Assembly (NCBI GenBank): GCA_018136815.1
Contig: CM030937.1
Location: 2,903,820-2,967,819, forward strand
Source: Isochrysis galbana
Lineage: Eukaryota; Haptophyta; Isochrysidales; Isochrysidaceae
DNA length: 64,000 nucleotides
Direction of reading: 5' to 3'
Part shown: positions 11,111 through 21,805 of the stretch, piece after piece
Layout: each line of letters begins with the position of its first letter
Position numbering within the stretch: position 1 is the stretch's first letter
Notes under the pieces: generated by a model
Database searches by the model: none
Told to the model about the DNA's origin: nothing
What the model saw: only the letters and a program-made list of their open reading frames with translations
Made by a program: the position numbers and the translations under genes

Positions 11111-12049
11111 GGAAGTTGGGTACTCGAGCGCATCTCGGTACGTTAATGTCGACGCGGTTTCAGCGCCAAGACCTATATTCGACAAGGTACGCGGGGGTAG
11201 AGAGGGCAATTGGCTCGGCTACTAGGGCAGCATAACCCGATTCAACATTTTGTGCTGCCACTAGTCGAAGTGGATGAACAAACTAGTGCACACCGCCCGC
11301 CTGGTAGCGGTGCCAAGTTAGCTGCTCTAGCCCTCGGTGACTAACGGTTCACGTGAGCGTCTTGAGTTTTGTGATACTTTCGTACACCTTCAAGCTTCAA
11401 GTCTAAAAATATGAGTATGACTTATGCTCCAGTGTTCATAGACCCAGGCCTCGTGAACCCAGTGAGCTGGCGTCACAAGTTTCCTCGCTATTCGATGTTT
11501 GTGCCTCGCATGAAGGGCCTCACAAAAAACATACCGGAGGGGGCCCGGCTGTATTTCGTGCACCGCCTTCGATGGCCTGAAATTCGGTATTTTTCGAAAA
11601 TTTCGCCGGAGAACCCCCAAATTTTTTTGCTGATCCATCCTACCGGTAGCCATAGGGAGCTTCTTTAGCCCTTCATTGACCCATTGTAGCTGGTGTCCTC
11701 CGCACCCCCATAGTGAGTGACCGGGCTATGACCGCCCTAGAACTACGAACTACGAACTACGGCGTACGGCGTGCAGCTGGTGGTGGTGGTGAAGAGGAAG
11801 TGGGCAACTTCTGACTTGGCCGTCGAGCCACCTTTGGGGATGTGCACCTTTGACGATGGCGTCGACTTATTGCGTCGACAAACTCGGTCTTGTCTGCCAG
11901 TCCACGCCCCCGAAGGAATGCAAACGGAGGAAACGTTTTCGACAGCGGTGAGAGCAGGTCAGAGAGAGAGATCTAAATTTGGACGGGCGGCGCCATCCGT
12001 TTCACAACTTCCCCGTTGCCGTCACTCCGGAAAGGGGGGAGCCAGGGCG
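11111..12049. other. Intergenic, no gene seen
   Basis: Mixed composition with no recognisable coding motif. A long frame running into the next gene from 11771 lacks conservation features before 12050. The part from about 11930 may be 5' UTR. Confidence 0.4.
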
Positions 12050-13310
12050 ATGCCATCCATGGCTCGCCGACGAGGACCGCTGCTCGACGACGCGGGCTCG
12101 TGGGGCGAGATGCTGCAAAAGTATGAGGCGCAGAAGAAGGCAGTGCCACCGCCCTACCATAGGCCTCCGATTGTCACCGCACAGCAGAAGGCCGCCGAGC
12201 AGGCACGGTACAATCCAGTATTGCAGACGTTCAACGACCGTGTGCTTGAGACGACGGCGAGGACCATGGAGACAGAGGCTGTGGTGGCGCACCTCAATCG
12301 CGCTCGCGACCGTCAGATCGCCTCTGAGTCAACCTTTGACATCTTGACTATGCGCGATAAAAGGGGTGGGCTCGGGAAGCCAGCGTCGGCACAGAAGGTG
12401 GATCGATTGCATCTACCTACCAACCAGGAGCTCCCGACCTTCCGTCACCCACTCGATTCAGCATGTGCGTACAACATAATCTCTGGCATGTCACTTGCGG
12501 AGCATTCTTATAAGCCCCCTGACGCCCGGCCCAAGGTGCGCCGCCGCCGATCCGATGACGAGCATTCTGGCCCCCGCCAGGCTGATCTTTAGAGTTGCCT
12601 TCACTAGATTGCTAACACCCCACCACACCACACAGGTTTCCGACACACTCGAGGTCAGCAAGCCCCGACTGCAGTCTGTCGCGAATCTGCCGCGGGACTA
12701 TGATATTCTTTCGGGAAAGTACGTCCACAGCCACGAAGAGAAGATCGAGAAGGAGAGCCAAATCGATAGGCGGAAAGCGGCCCAAAAATTTTGGGAGACC
12801 CATGACTACAACGCTTTCACGTGTGAGTTCTACGACCCGTCAAAGGAGGCCAGACAGAGGGAGGTGGAGGCAAAAAGTGCGGTTGAACAGAAGATGAAAG
12901 CATTCAAGAGGATGCCCCCGTCTTTCCAGAAGGGAGAGGGCAACATTTACGACATCACGACACATGTAGTTAAAAACGAGGCTCTCGATGAGAAGCGCAA
13001 AGCAGATGAGCAACGCTTATTCGACTCGAAACGGGATACTTGGGAGCGGGACAAGAAGGTGCACGAGCAAATGCGCAGGCAGACAGAGCTCGCAGAACAG
13101 CGCACGTTGAACCGGGGCTCGCACCAGAGGTATAGAGAAGCCTATGGCAACGGGTACTCAATCATCGATCATCGTGACTATGCACGTGAGGCCCCGCCAC
13201 CCCCACGAGTCGCTCCTCCGCCGACACTATGGTCAACCCTCAAGTCCAATCCTGGCACAAGTGGCTCCGTCCGCTCGGGTGGTTTCCAACGAGTAAATAT
13301 GCCCAAGTAG
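12050..13310 (+). CDS. Two-exon conserved-looking protein of unknown function
   Basis: Exon 1 12050-12535 and exon 2 12636-13310 join across a 100-bp GT-AG intron in phase 0, giving 386 residues. The start MPSMARRRGPLLDD is the first Met before conserved-looking sequence; a second Met three codons later is equally possible. The protein is rich in charged helices (NPVLQTFNDRVLETTARTME; KYVHSHEEKIEKESQIDRRK) and ends in a Pro-rich segment. No signal peptide or membrane segment is seen. The highly charged helical build recalls axonemal or cytoskeletal proteins of protists, but I cannot name a family, so function is unknown. Confidence 0.75.
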
Positions 13311-13497
13311 TGAGAGGACGAGTGGCAACGAGCCACATAGATGTGCCGCTCTGATGAAGTGACGAGATGGAAGAGGAGGCAAGACCAAAGAAAGGCGAAG
13401 GGAAAGCGAGGCCACAGTAGACAGTGACATGGCAGAATATTTCTAGACCTATATCTTTGCTCATATTTCTAAACTCAGCCAGTCCCGCAACCTGAGC

Positions 13498-13625
13498 CCC
13501 TAAGTAGAGCACGAGGGGAGTTGCCGCAAGGCGGGAAATGAGGGAGAGGAAGGGATGTGGGCGTGTCTACAGTAGCGGTACCTATATAGCCACGCGTGAG
13601 GCGAGAATGTTAAAAGGTTTCTTTC
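13498..13625 (+). repeat. Dispersed repeat D, copy 2
   Basis: Matches 1126-1255 over about 128 bp, including GTTGCCGCAAGGCGGGAA and the GAGGCGAGAA block. It lies about 190 bp after the stop of the preceding gene. A TATA-like CCTATATAG occurs inside. Confidence 0.7.
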
Positions 13626-13739
13626 CCTTCTGAACTCAGCCAGATGCGGGAGACACAAGTCCCTTCCGTATGTTGCCGCCGTTATACATCGCATCTCTTA
13701 TACTTTGTGTAGTCTCAACTAAGTTTCAACTTAGATCAT

Positions 13740-14588
13740 ATGGCACATGGGGGAGGCGCGCCGCCTCGTGCCCTCCCCCTCGGGCCTCGGGCTCCAACTC
13801 CCCTCCGGGGGGCCCGTCGGTTGTCCTCAGACTCTACCTCTTGGCATGAGCTGAGCAATCACCATCCTGACCCAGACCCGCGCACCCCAGCACGTCCTCT
13901 CCTCGAGTCCACGCTGGGGGAAAACCCCTTTCGGGTAAAAGCAACGCAGGGGGGGGGGGGGGGGGCACTCGTGAATAGGGGCCCAGGAGCGCTAATCTCT
14001 CCTCGCCGAAGCGAGTGGCCGCGGCGAGCCGCGGCCCTTCCCTCCTGGCTCTGGCGCCCCCGTCTTCTCTTACCCAAACGGGGCGAGAAGACACGTTTCT
14101 GCCGGAGGGGAGAGCTGCCGCTCCCCCCTCCCCTCCCTCTTCCCTTTTCCTCCTCTCTTCCCTGCGGCGGGGGCCCATGGCGCGCGCCTGCGGCCCCTCT
14201 TCAGGTCCCCAGGAGGCCGGCAGGGGCCTGGGAGCGCAGCTCAGGGGGCAGGTGAGGCTGGGCATGGCCCTGGCCCCTCCTGCCTCTCCCTCGCTGGCTC
14301 TCGAGCCCCTGCCAGTCGACTGGAGCTGGCTGGGGGGTCCTGATCAGGGGGGCCCAGGGGGAGGAGGGGCTGGTCAGTGGTCAGAGGGATGGGCAGGCCA
14401 CGACGGGCCAGGGCGGGCGAGTCAGGCGGGCCTGTGGGGAGAGGAATGGGTCGGCAGGACTGTGTGCTACTGGCAAGCCATCACAGGCGTGCCAGGAGAG
14501 TGGGTGGTTCCTCCCCCATGGCAGGGGAGGAGTGGAGAGAGAGGGGGGCTCGTGCCCCCCCATGGGCGAACTAAGTATAAACTTAGTT
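13740..14588 (-). mobile_element. HP element, divergent copy
   Basis: Minus-strand element beginning at a perfect 20-bp palindrome (14588-14569: AACTAAGT, TTAT, ACTTAGTT). The core module lies at about 14310-14195. The 3' half differs from copies 1 and 2 and includes a 16-base G run near 13950. Frames are open on both strands but look like GC-rich artefacts. Repeat E is directly adjacent at 14589. The distal end is uncertain. Confidence 0.65.
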
Positions 14589-15145
14589 GCCATTCTCCCA
14601 AAATAGACTTCCATGGGCCGGACAAGGCGGGGGAGTCACTCACCGACGCCATGGATTTTCGTGGGGTAGAGGGGGTTCGCGGGGGGGGGGGGTCTGGGGG
14701 CCAGGTAAGGGGGGTCCCTGGGGAATCCTTGGACACCCAGGAGGGGTGGAAAATAGTGGTTAAAAAGCGTGAGTGACCGGCCTACGATTTGCGATCAGGC
14801 GGCGACGGGCATGTGGGACAGTACGAGGCGCACCTGGCAGCCTACGCGCATGGCTGTGGCTGGCCGAGTCACGCTGCGCCGGGGACGCGTCGATCAGCGG
14901 CCCGACGCTCGCCCGCGCTCGCGTCGGACGTCGGCCCTCCGCGATAGTGATTTCTGGCTTTCTGGCCAATTTGCGCGTTTTCTGGTTACGCATCGCTGTG
15001 GGGGCTACCGTGGGGGGTCTAGGGCCCAAAAGGCACCGGATATGTGCTAGTTACACCTATCCGGTCACCATATCCAAAAATCTCGTAATGAATCCTCAAT
15101 CTTGACTTGGTCAATTTTCACCCTTAGAAGTTAGAAGTTAAAATA
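14589..15145. repeat. Repeat E followed by repeat I
   Basis: Bases 14589-14700 are repeat E (reverse complement at 10030-10145). Bases about 14985-15145 are repeat I and match 56195-56370 (GGGGTCTAGGGCCCAAA.GGCACCG.ATATGTGCTAG and a shared CTAGAAGTTAAAATAG-type end). No gene is seen in this stretch or on to 15539. Confidence 0.6.
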
Positions 15146-15539
15146 GCTGTTTGACCGCCCCACACCTTGATAAGCCAGCAGCATGTACCCTCCCCACACC
15201 CCGGCCTTCCATCTAGTGCCTCAACTTCTCTAGGCGCCGCTCTCGCTTCCCAAAGTTTCTCTCACATTTCAGTTTTGGAACGGAGGTAGTATTATTATTA
15301 TCGCACCAGAGTCGGAGCTATCCTCATCGCTTCAATGGTAACGTACACCGCCGGTGCGTCCTCCCTTGTGTGAACGAAAGTTTCTGTGAAACCAAACAGA
15401 ATATTTTTTCACCGACTACGGCCGGATGCGCCGGCGCCGCCCTCTGCTTCCCTCTCGCCCTTCCTCCAAACACACATTCAATCGCCGCTGACAACAACAC
15501 AAATACGCGTCCGCGCACGCGCCCGTGGATCGCTTGCGA

Positions 15540-16280
15540 ATGGCAGGGGTGGAAGAGGGTGTTGTTCGAGAGAAGATCTCGCTGCGATGCTGCGTCACCC
15601 TCCACCGTATGACGCAGCCTTGCCGTGGTCCAACATGTGAACACGCCAGCGCCTTCTGCATCAACGCTCTCAGCTGCATCCGGAAGGAAGGCGGCTGGAT
15701 AAGCTGCCCGATTTGCGACTCGCACTTCGCCGAGAAAGAGATTGTGATCGATGTACCTCTCACTGTGCTCCTATCCGAGGAGCCGAACGCAACACATGCA
15801 TACGTTACCCAGGGAACGGACGGGAACTGGAGGTACCGAGTCTCTGGGTCTGGCAAGAGAGTTTCTCTGCAACATTCCACGGGTTCGAGCGCAAGCAAGA
15901 GGCCCAAGACCTCGGTTAGGCAAGAGTGCGAATCGGGCTCCATAACGGCAACAACCAGAGCTTTCTCTTGTCGTTCGCAACATACCTCATCTCAGACGGC
16001 CTGCACTCTTGTGCCTAGGAACATCTCCTCGGTGAGCAAGGAGCGGGATCCTTCCCAAGCGATATCTGCTAGCAGATGCCGACGACCTTCCACAACATCA
16101 GATCACGGTAGCTTACCGAGGAGAATGTCGTCGGAGCAACGAAGAGCCCGTCGCGCGGAAAGGAAGGCAAGTGAAGAGCGGCAGCGCTTTTTAAGCCTCG
16201 CTAAAAACGAGCTGATTCGGAGAGCTCTTCATGAAGAGTTGGCCCCTGGGAGTGACCCGAATGGCTGGAGCATAGGCTGA
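15540..16280 (+). CDS. SP-RING (MIZ/PIAS-type) zinc-finger protein, putative SUMO E3 ligase
   Basis: Frame of 246 residues from the ATG at 15540. Residues about 10-75 match the SP-RING of PIAS/Siz proteins: ISLRCCVTLHRMTQPCRG, then CEH, AFCINAL, a Trp, and CPIC, with the DVPL segment following. This domain recruits SUMO-charged Ubc9 to substrates, usually in the nucleus. The C-terminal 170 residues are Ser/Arg/Lys-rich and basic (KRPKTSVRQ, RRARRAERKASEERQR), fitting a nuclear protein. The PINIT and SAP domains of classical PIAS proteins are absent, so either upstream exons are missed or this is a stand-alone form. Confidence 0.75.
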   Translation: MAGVEEGVVREKISLRCCVTLHRMTQPCRGPTCEHASAFCINALSCIRKEGGWISCPICDSHFAEKEIVIDVPLTVLLSEEPNATHAYVTQGTDGNWRYRVSGSGKRVSLQHSTGSSASKRPKTSVRQECESGSITATTRAFSCRSQHTSSQTACTLVPRNISSVSKERDPSQAISASRCRRPSTTSDHGSLPRRMSSEQRRARRAERKASEERQRFLSLAKNELIRRALHEELAPGSDPNGWSIG

Positions 16281-16399
16281 AAGAGCTCCAGCTATGATGG
16301 AGCTGAGGCTCAGCGACTTAGGGCGCATGAAGAAGTGTGAACAGTACATCGAGAGTACCACCTCGACAGATAACTACTACTACTACTATTAGCAATCAC

Positions 16400-16560
16400 T
16401 ATTGTTGCTCGTACCCCCCCTCCCCCTGCCCCCCCCCCCCCCCCCCGCCATCGGGCGGCTCCCCCCGTGCACTACTAGGGGGATTCGGGTGAAGGTGAAG
16501 GTGTAGAAGGGCTTAGATATGGTCCGGTGGCCCGCGCCCCCCCCCCCCCCCCCACCTCAG
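16400..16560. repeat. Poly-C tracts around an HP 3'-end fragment
   Basis: Two runs of C flank a segment matching the distal part of HP copies (CTCCCCCCGTGCACTACTAGGGGGAT, then GGGCTTAGATATGGTCCGGTGG). It is a truncated HP remnant. Confidence 0.6.
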
Positions 16561-16818
16561 CAACATGCTCGACATAACACGTGCTGGATCCCTTCACACT
16601 ACAACAATGCGAATACATCATGCATCATGGGGGCTTACCACTCTCATTTGGGTTTTTACTCACATTCCTGAGGTTGCAGATTTACTGAAGCAGAGAGCTT
16701 CCAGAGTACTTTACAAGACTTGGCTGTATGCCGCCTACAATACAATAAAGTGGTCACCCTAGCGACTCGGCGCCTCGTCGAGTTGTCTCGTCTGTGCTCT
16801 CTCGCTCTCGCAGTGCCG

Positions 16819-17595
16819 ATGGTGGGTGGCCTCCTCGCCTGCCTCGCGCCCCTCGCGCTCATGCCGCCTGGCCCGCTTGCGACCAGCCGGCTGGTACGCC
16901 AGAATTTGCGCATGAGCGACGGAAGCCCAGGCATTGTTGAGCGCCTCCGGGACCCTCAGTTTGGCATTGTGACTGGCTCGGCACTCCTGCTTGCGCTCGT
17001 CGCCAACCGGCTTGGCACGGACGAGCTGCTCAACTCACAGTCGCGCGCAGACCTCATTGCCACCATCGGACCAGTTCTATTGACGCTTGATGCGCTCAAC
17101 AACCTCGACATCACTCCGCGAGAGGCAGAGGAGGTCCAGCTGGCAGGAGCTGCTGTTGATTGGACAGATCCGTCAATTCGGGGGGAAACCCAACGGGAGC
17201 TCCAATGGGCGGCGGACACCTTGGGGGAGCGTCTTGGGAGCTCGTCATTGGCGGTTTGGTTGTCTTCAGGTCCCACCATTGCTGCACGAGGACTGCTATC
17301 ACGCAGCGCCGCGGCAGCTCCCGCCTCTACAGTACGGCCTGGACCACTCTTGGAGAAATGTGCTCAAAGTACTACCGGTGCACCAGAGTATCTGCCAGCA
17401 CTACAGCTGCTTCCTGGCCGGGTTGAATTCTCGTATTTTCCGGAAGAGACCCAGGCTCTTCTCATGGTGCCGCTTGGCGGGCAGATTGGCGCCATTGTGC
17501 TCGGAGCAAATAGAAAACGCGCCTTTGGGAGTGACGATGTGATGTGGGCGCGAGCCATTGCCACGCGACTTGGCGCTGCCCTCGCTGAGCAATGA
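16819..17595 (+). CDS. CCB2/CCB4-like cytochrome b6f assembly factor
   Basis: 258 residues from the ATG at 16819; the frame is open upstream without a Met. The N-terminus (MVGGLLACLAPLALMPPGPLA) is a hydrophobic leader suited to plastid import through the ER. The body carries features of CCB4-type proteins: NRLGTDELLNSQSRADLI, a following membrane-like helix (GPVLLTLDALNNL), ELQWAADTL, and a GAF-like C-terminal part (LPGRVEFSYFPEETQALL, VPLGGQIGAIVLGAN). CCB proteins act in System IV, which attaches haem c(i) covalently to cytochrome b6 in the thylakoid membrane. CCB2 and CCB4 are paralogues and I cannot fully exclude CCB2. Confidence 0.72.
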   Translation: MVGGLLACLAPLALMPPGPLATSRLVRQNLRMSDGSPGIVERLRDPQFGIVTGSALLLALVANRLGTDELLNSQSRADLIATIGPVLLTLDALNNLDITPREAEEVQLAGAAVDWTDPSIRGETQRELQWAADTLGERLGSSSLAVWLSSGPTIAARGLLSRSAAAAPASTVRPGPLLEKCAQSTTGAPEYLPALQLLPGRVEFSYFPEETQALLMVPLGGQIGAIVLGANRKRAFGSDDVMWARAIATRLGAALAEQ

Positions 17596-17732
17596 AAGCA
17601 GGTTTGTCCCACTGCTTGGCTGACAGGCTAGGATACTGCCATGCAGGACACAGTGGTTCCCATGGTTGATTCCTGGTTCGGCTCCTCAGCTATTGATCTC
17701 GCGTGATTATTGTCTTTGATAAACCACTAATA

Positions 17733-17870
17733 TTATACTTAGTTCACCCATGGGGGGGCATGAGCCCCCCCCCTCTCTCCACTCCTCCCCTGCCGTGGGG
17801 GAGGAACCACCCATCCTCCTGGCATGCCTTATGGCTTGCCGGGACACTTGTTGCGGGTAAAGGTAAAGGG
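17733..17870 (+). mobile_element. HP element 5' fragment
   Basis: Starts with a half-palindrome (TATACTTAGTT), continues with CACCCATGGGGGGGCATGAGCC and follows the HP 5' part to GGCATGCCTTATGGCTTGCC, then breaks off. It belongs to the copy type of 1125-411. Confidence 0.65.
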
Positions 17871-18120
17871 GGCCTTGTACACTTCCTTTTCGTATGCTCC
17901 CTGTTAGGTTTTCCCGCACGACTCCCTCTCCGTCGCCGCGCCTCGATTCCCTCCTCCCTGCACCGTCCCAATCGGTCCGCCTCTCCTCTCCCCCCCCCGC
18001 CCCCCCGCGGAAGCCCTCACGCCACTCTGCCATCCCATCTTTCCCCCGAGTGCTTCCTTGAGTTTCCTGTTACCCCTTTCCGTCTATTTCTTTCCCGCGC
18101 ATTCCCCCTTCCCCCCCCCG
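17871..18120. other. CT-rich gene-free stretch
   Basis: Pyrimidine-rich on the plus strand with C runs; I see no coding motif. It lies between an HP fragment and the LTR element. Confidence 0.4.
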
Positions 18121-19774
18121 TGTTGCTCGTGGACTGGGATTGGTGTGTCAGTGGCTGAGACTGGCTGTGGTTGAGGTGGTGGTGCTGTGTCTGGTGTGAG
18201 GCTGTGTGTGTGAGAGTGTGCGGACTGCGAGTGTGGAGTGAGGGCGTTCGGGGGTTCAGTATGACATGATGACATGATGAGTACCAATTTCCGGCTTGCA
18301 TGGTGACACACGATGGGCGAGGACGCACAGGGAGGACAGAAGGGCAGGGAGATGGAGGGTGCTTCGGAGCGCTGGCGCTGGGAAACAAAAGACGAAAGAC
18401 AAGGGCACAGAGAAAACCGGGGGGGGGGGGCGAACAAGTATAGGAACAGGGAAAGGATAGAAGATATGGACGAAGGGAACGGGGCGCTGGCGGGTCGGGG
18501 AGGGAGGCGGGAACGGGCGACGTCGAGTGGGACGGCGGGGGAGGCGAGGAAGGGCGCGGCGTCGTCGTCCAGGATGTTGTCGAGGACGGCGTTGAAGACG
18601 GTGGCGTGGGCGACTTCCGGGTGACATTCCATGGCGAGGGATGAGGCGGTGAAAGCGGCGGCGGCGGCGCGCGAGCGAGTGACGGGTCCGGGGCGGTCGA
18701 CGGGCGCGGCGGAGGGCGACGCGGAGGGCGGGAGGGCGCGCCACTGGAAATCGTCGGAGGCGAGGTCGTGGGCGTAGGTGTCGTCGGGGAAGCCGTCGGT
18801 TTGGGGTCGTCCGGCGGCGGAGGTGGTGCTCGGTGCTCGGCGGGGAGGCGACGTCGGCGAACGTGGGGGAATGGAGGGGGGGGGAATTGGGGTAGGGAGG
18901 GGGGCGGGCGGGCATGGAGGGATGTGAGGTGGAGAGATAAGGGGTTGGTAGGCGTCGAGGGGAGAGGCGGGGAAAAAGGGAGCGGGGTGGTAGTAGGTAG
19001 GACCGTGGGCGGGGACGAAGGGATGCTGAGGGTCGTAAGGGAGGAGGGCGGTGGTGGCGTGGCGGGGGTGCGGATGGGTGAATGGGGTGGCGTGGTGGGG
19101 GTGCGGATGGGTGAACGGGGGGCTGTGGATGGGATGGGCGGATTGGAAGGTGAGAGGGGGGGGCTGCAGGAAGACGGGCGCGTGCGGGTGCGGGGGGAGA
19201 GGGTCATGGGGGGGAGGGGGGGGAAGGCTCATGTTGTGGGTGTAGCGGGCGTCGCGGAGTCGCGGATGAGGGGTGCGATGTGGATTGGTGCATGGTGGGG
19301 CAGTGAATGAGGATGGTGGAGGCGGGGGTGGTGTGGTGGGTTGGGTGGATCAGTGGCAGTGGGGTGTGGAGAGTCTGGGTAGTGAGGACGGGGAACGAAG
19401 GGAGCGGAAGGGAGTGGGGAGTAGAAGTGTGGCTGCGTTGGAGTCGTTGGAAGGGGCGGTGCTACCGACGGATGGGGCTGTGTTGTCTGTTGTGTGGTTT
19501 GCTGTGTTGTCTGTGGTGCTGGTTGATGGTGCTGTGGTGTGGGGTCAATGGCGTCCGGGGAGGAAGGAAGGAGACGGTGCGAGGGAGCGTGCGCTGGGTG
19601 GGAGGGTGAGTCGACTCCTCCGCTACCATGTTGCTCGTGGACTGGGATTGGTGTGTCAGTGGCTGAGACTGGCTGTGGTTGAGGTGGTGGTGCTGTGTCT
19701 GGTGTGAGGCTGTGTGTGTGAGAGTGTGCGGACTGCGAGTGTGGAGTGAGGGCGTTCGGGGGTTCAGTATGACA
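18121..19774 (-). mobile_element. Small LTR retroelement fossil with near-identical ends
   Basis: Two direct repeats of 146 bp (18121-18266 and 19629-19774) look identical by eye. Read on the minus strand they begin TGTCATACTGAAC and end GAGCAACA, so TG...CA. Just inside the upstream repeat is TGGTAGCGGAGG, resembling a tRNA-primed primer-binding site. The interior (about 1.36 kb) carries a Pro-rich frame with a VTRSRAAAAAF segment that recalls LTR polyproteins. No protease, integrase or polymerase domain is recognisable. The small size suggests an internally reduced, TRIM-like element, broken. Matching ends imply a recent insertion. Confidence 0.7.
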
Positions 19775-19821
19775 TGATTAATCAAACCTTTTTAATTGTC
19801 TCACCGCACACGCGGCCGTGG

Positions 19822-20530
19822 ACCCTCTACTTTCTACTCACGTAGGAAACTTTCTACACCCCCACTCCCCCGGCCCTTCTCCCCCCGCCATAAGGCGACT
19901 CCCCCCGTGCACTACTAGGGGGATAGGGGTGAAGGGCTTAGATATGGTCCGGTGGCCCGCGCCCACCCCCGGTGATCATTCCCCCCCTTCCTCCTGTGTC
20001 TCCGAGTGGGCGGCGGTCTCAGCCCCGACTTATCCTGTAAACAGGTGCGGGACTTACCTATTTTTCGGTGAGCGGAGCTCTCGCTCCGCCCACCCCCTTC
20101 TCCGCGCTCTCTCTCCCCTCTCCTGCGGCACGCGCGATGGCGCGCCTGCGGCAGGCCTGTAGCTGCCCCTGGCGACCCCTGGAGGCTCCTGGAGGCCAGC
20201 TCTGGGGGCAGAGGAGGCTGGGACTGGGCCCTGGCCTCCCCCGCCTCTCCCTCGCTGGCGCTCCTGAGCCTCTGGGGCCCCCAATCTGCACCTGTCTGCC
20301 TGTCGACCAGGGGGGGAGGGGGGGTTGGAGCAATGGGCTGGTCACGAGGGGCCAGGATGGGCGAATGGGGCGAGCCTGTGGGGAAGGGAGTGGGTCAGTA
20401 GGGCAGTGGCCTCCTGGCAAGCCATCAGGCGTGCCAGGAGGATGGGTGGTTCCTCCCCCATTGCAGGGGAGGAGTGGAGAGAGGGGGGGGCTCGTGCCCC
20501 CCCATGGGTCAACCAAGTATAAACTTAGTT
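19822..20530 (-). mobile_element. HP element, copy 2
   Basis: Close copy of 411-1125, sharing both its start (ACCCTCTACTTTCTACTCACG on the plus strand) and its hairpin end at 20511-20530. The core module lies at about 20165-20275. The compact GTAAGT...TTTACAG segment is 23 bases here against 25 in copy 1. It abuts a fragment of the LTR element at 20531. Confidence 0.75.
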
Positions 20531-20815
20531 GTTCAGTATGACATGATGAGTACCAATTTCCGGCTTGCATGGTGACACACGATGGGCGAGGACGCACAGG
20601 GAGGACAGAAGGGCAGGGAGACGGAGGGTGCTTCGGAGCGCTGGCGCTGGGAAACAAAAGACGAAAGACAAGGGCACAGAGAAAACGGGGGGGGGGGGGG
20701 GGCGAACAACTATAGGAACAGGGAAAGGATAGAAGATATGGACGAAGGGAACGGGGCACTGGCGGGTCGGGGAGGGGGCGGGACGCGGGAAGACCCCCGA
20801 CCCCACTGGCCAAGG
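20531..20815 (-). mobile_element. Fragment of the same LTR element family
   Basis: Bases match 18254-18500 (GTTCAGTATGACATGATGAG, then the tract around GGGCGAGGACGCACAGGGAGG). One end coincides with the hairpin end of HP copy 2, so an HP insertion next to or into this LTR copy is likely. Broken fossil. Confidence 0.65.
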
Positions 20816-20989
20816 AAACAAGGGGAGAACCGGGGTTACAAAGGAAAGTGCAAGGGAGGGATCTATCTCGGCTGCATGCGGGCGCGGTGCGAGGGAAGAG
20901 AGGGAAGTGCGGGGCGCCGAGAGGGGAGACACGTTCTAAGAATAGAGCGTGTCGTGGGGCATGGAGGGCGTTCGCGCGCTCCCCCTAAC

Positions 20990-21275
20990 GCAACACCTTG
21001 AGTCTTCCGAGTCATCCTTTCGAGCCTACGAGTCCCTACGAGTCCCAAGTAAGCGATATCTGCTCGCCGCGCCCTTTTCTACGCCCTCCGTCTCTCCGAT
21101 CCGCGTTCCGTGCCTCTTTCCCGTCCATTTCACATGCCCGTCATTGGCCTTCCCCGTTCTCCCGATGAGCCCGTTCCGGGCTCCCCGGATGAACCGTGCG
21201 CCGCGCTAGCCGCCGGTGCGCCCTCGCGGCTCGTTTCCAAAGAGGAAACGAGCTTCGCTCCGACAGGGGAACGCT
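20990..21275 (+). repeat. Repeat G, copy 1
   Basis: About 285 bp, near-identical to 27985-28262 (GAGTCTTCCGAGTCATCCTT start). Both copies keep a frame beginning MPVI, with SPDEPVPGSPDEPC and ALAAGAPSRLVSKE. A third, diverged relative at about 26835-26945 keeps ALAAGAPS. It may be the 5' leader and ORF start of a retroelement. Confidence 0.7.
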
Positions 21276-21495
21276 AGCGTTTCCGCCCTTAGCTCTGTTG
21301 GTCTACTCGGGCCGAATCCGGCTGCCCATCCCTATCCCCGCCGCCACCGTATCTTTACACTACCAGAATAATCTCAAGGGCTCAAGGTGGTATTCCCGAC
21401 CCCAAGAGTGACTAGGCAACCAATGGCCAATGGGCCGTACCGTTGGATCGCTCCGACAGTCCAACTTTAGACTACAACTACTCGTGGAGAAGTAG

Positions 21496-21745
21496 ATTCG
21501 CTGAGAAGTGAAACCTGCGAGAACTAGTCATACCCACGCTCGGCTCTTGCCAACATGTAATACAAAGCATCTCCGTGGTGCAGTGTTCGCTGAGAAGTGA
21601 AAACCTACGAGAACTAGTCATAGCCACGCTCGCACGCGAGGCTCTTGCCAACATACAATATAAAGCATCTTCGTGGTGCAGTGTTCGCTGAGAAGTGAAA
21701 GCTGCGAGATATAGCTATAGCCAGGCTCGCACGCGAGGCCTTGCC
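21496..21745. repeat. Tandem repeat of 90-98 bp
   Basis: About 2.6 units start at 21496, 21586 and 21684 (TTCGCTGAGAAGTGAAA, then a CGCTCGCACGCGAGGCTCTTGCC block). It lies just 3' of the minus-strand membrane-protein gene, so it may be transcribed in that gene's 3' UTR. Confidence 0.7.
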
Positions 21746-21805
21746 GTAGCTTTTTGCTGATCTTGACCATAGGAGTAGTCGGTACTTGGAGTTGTGGAAT
21801 CAGGA

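Noticed and set aside
11111-11650. rRNA- or tRNA-like sequence
   Set aside because: No conserved rRNA blocks or cloverleaf could be recognised by eye.
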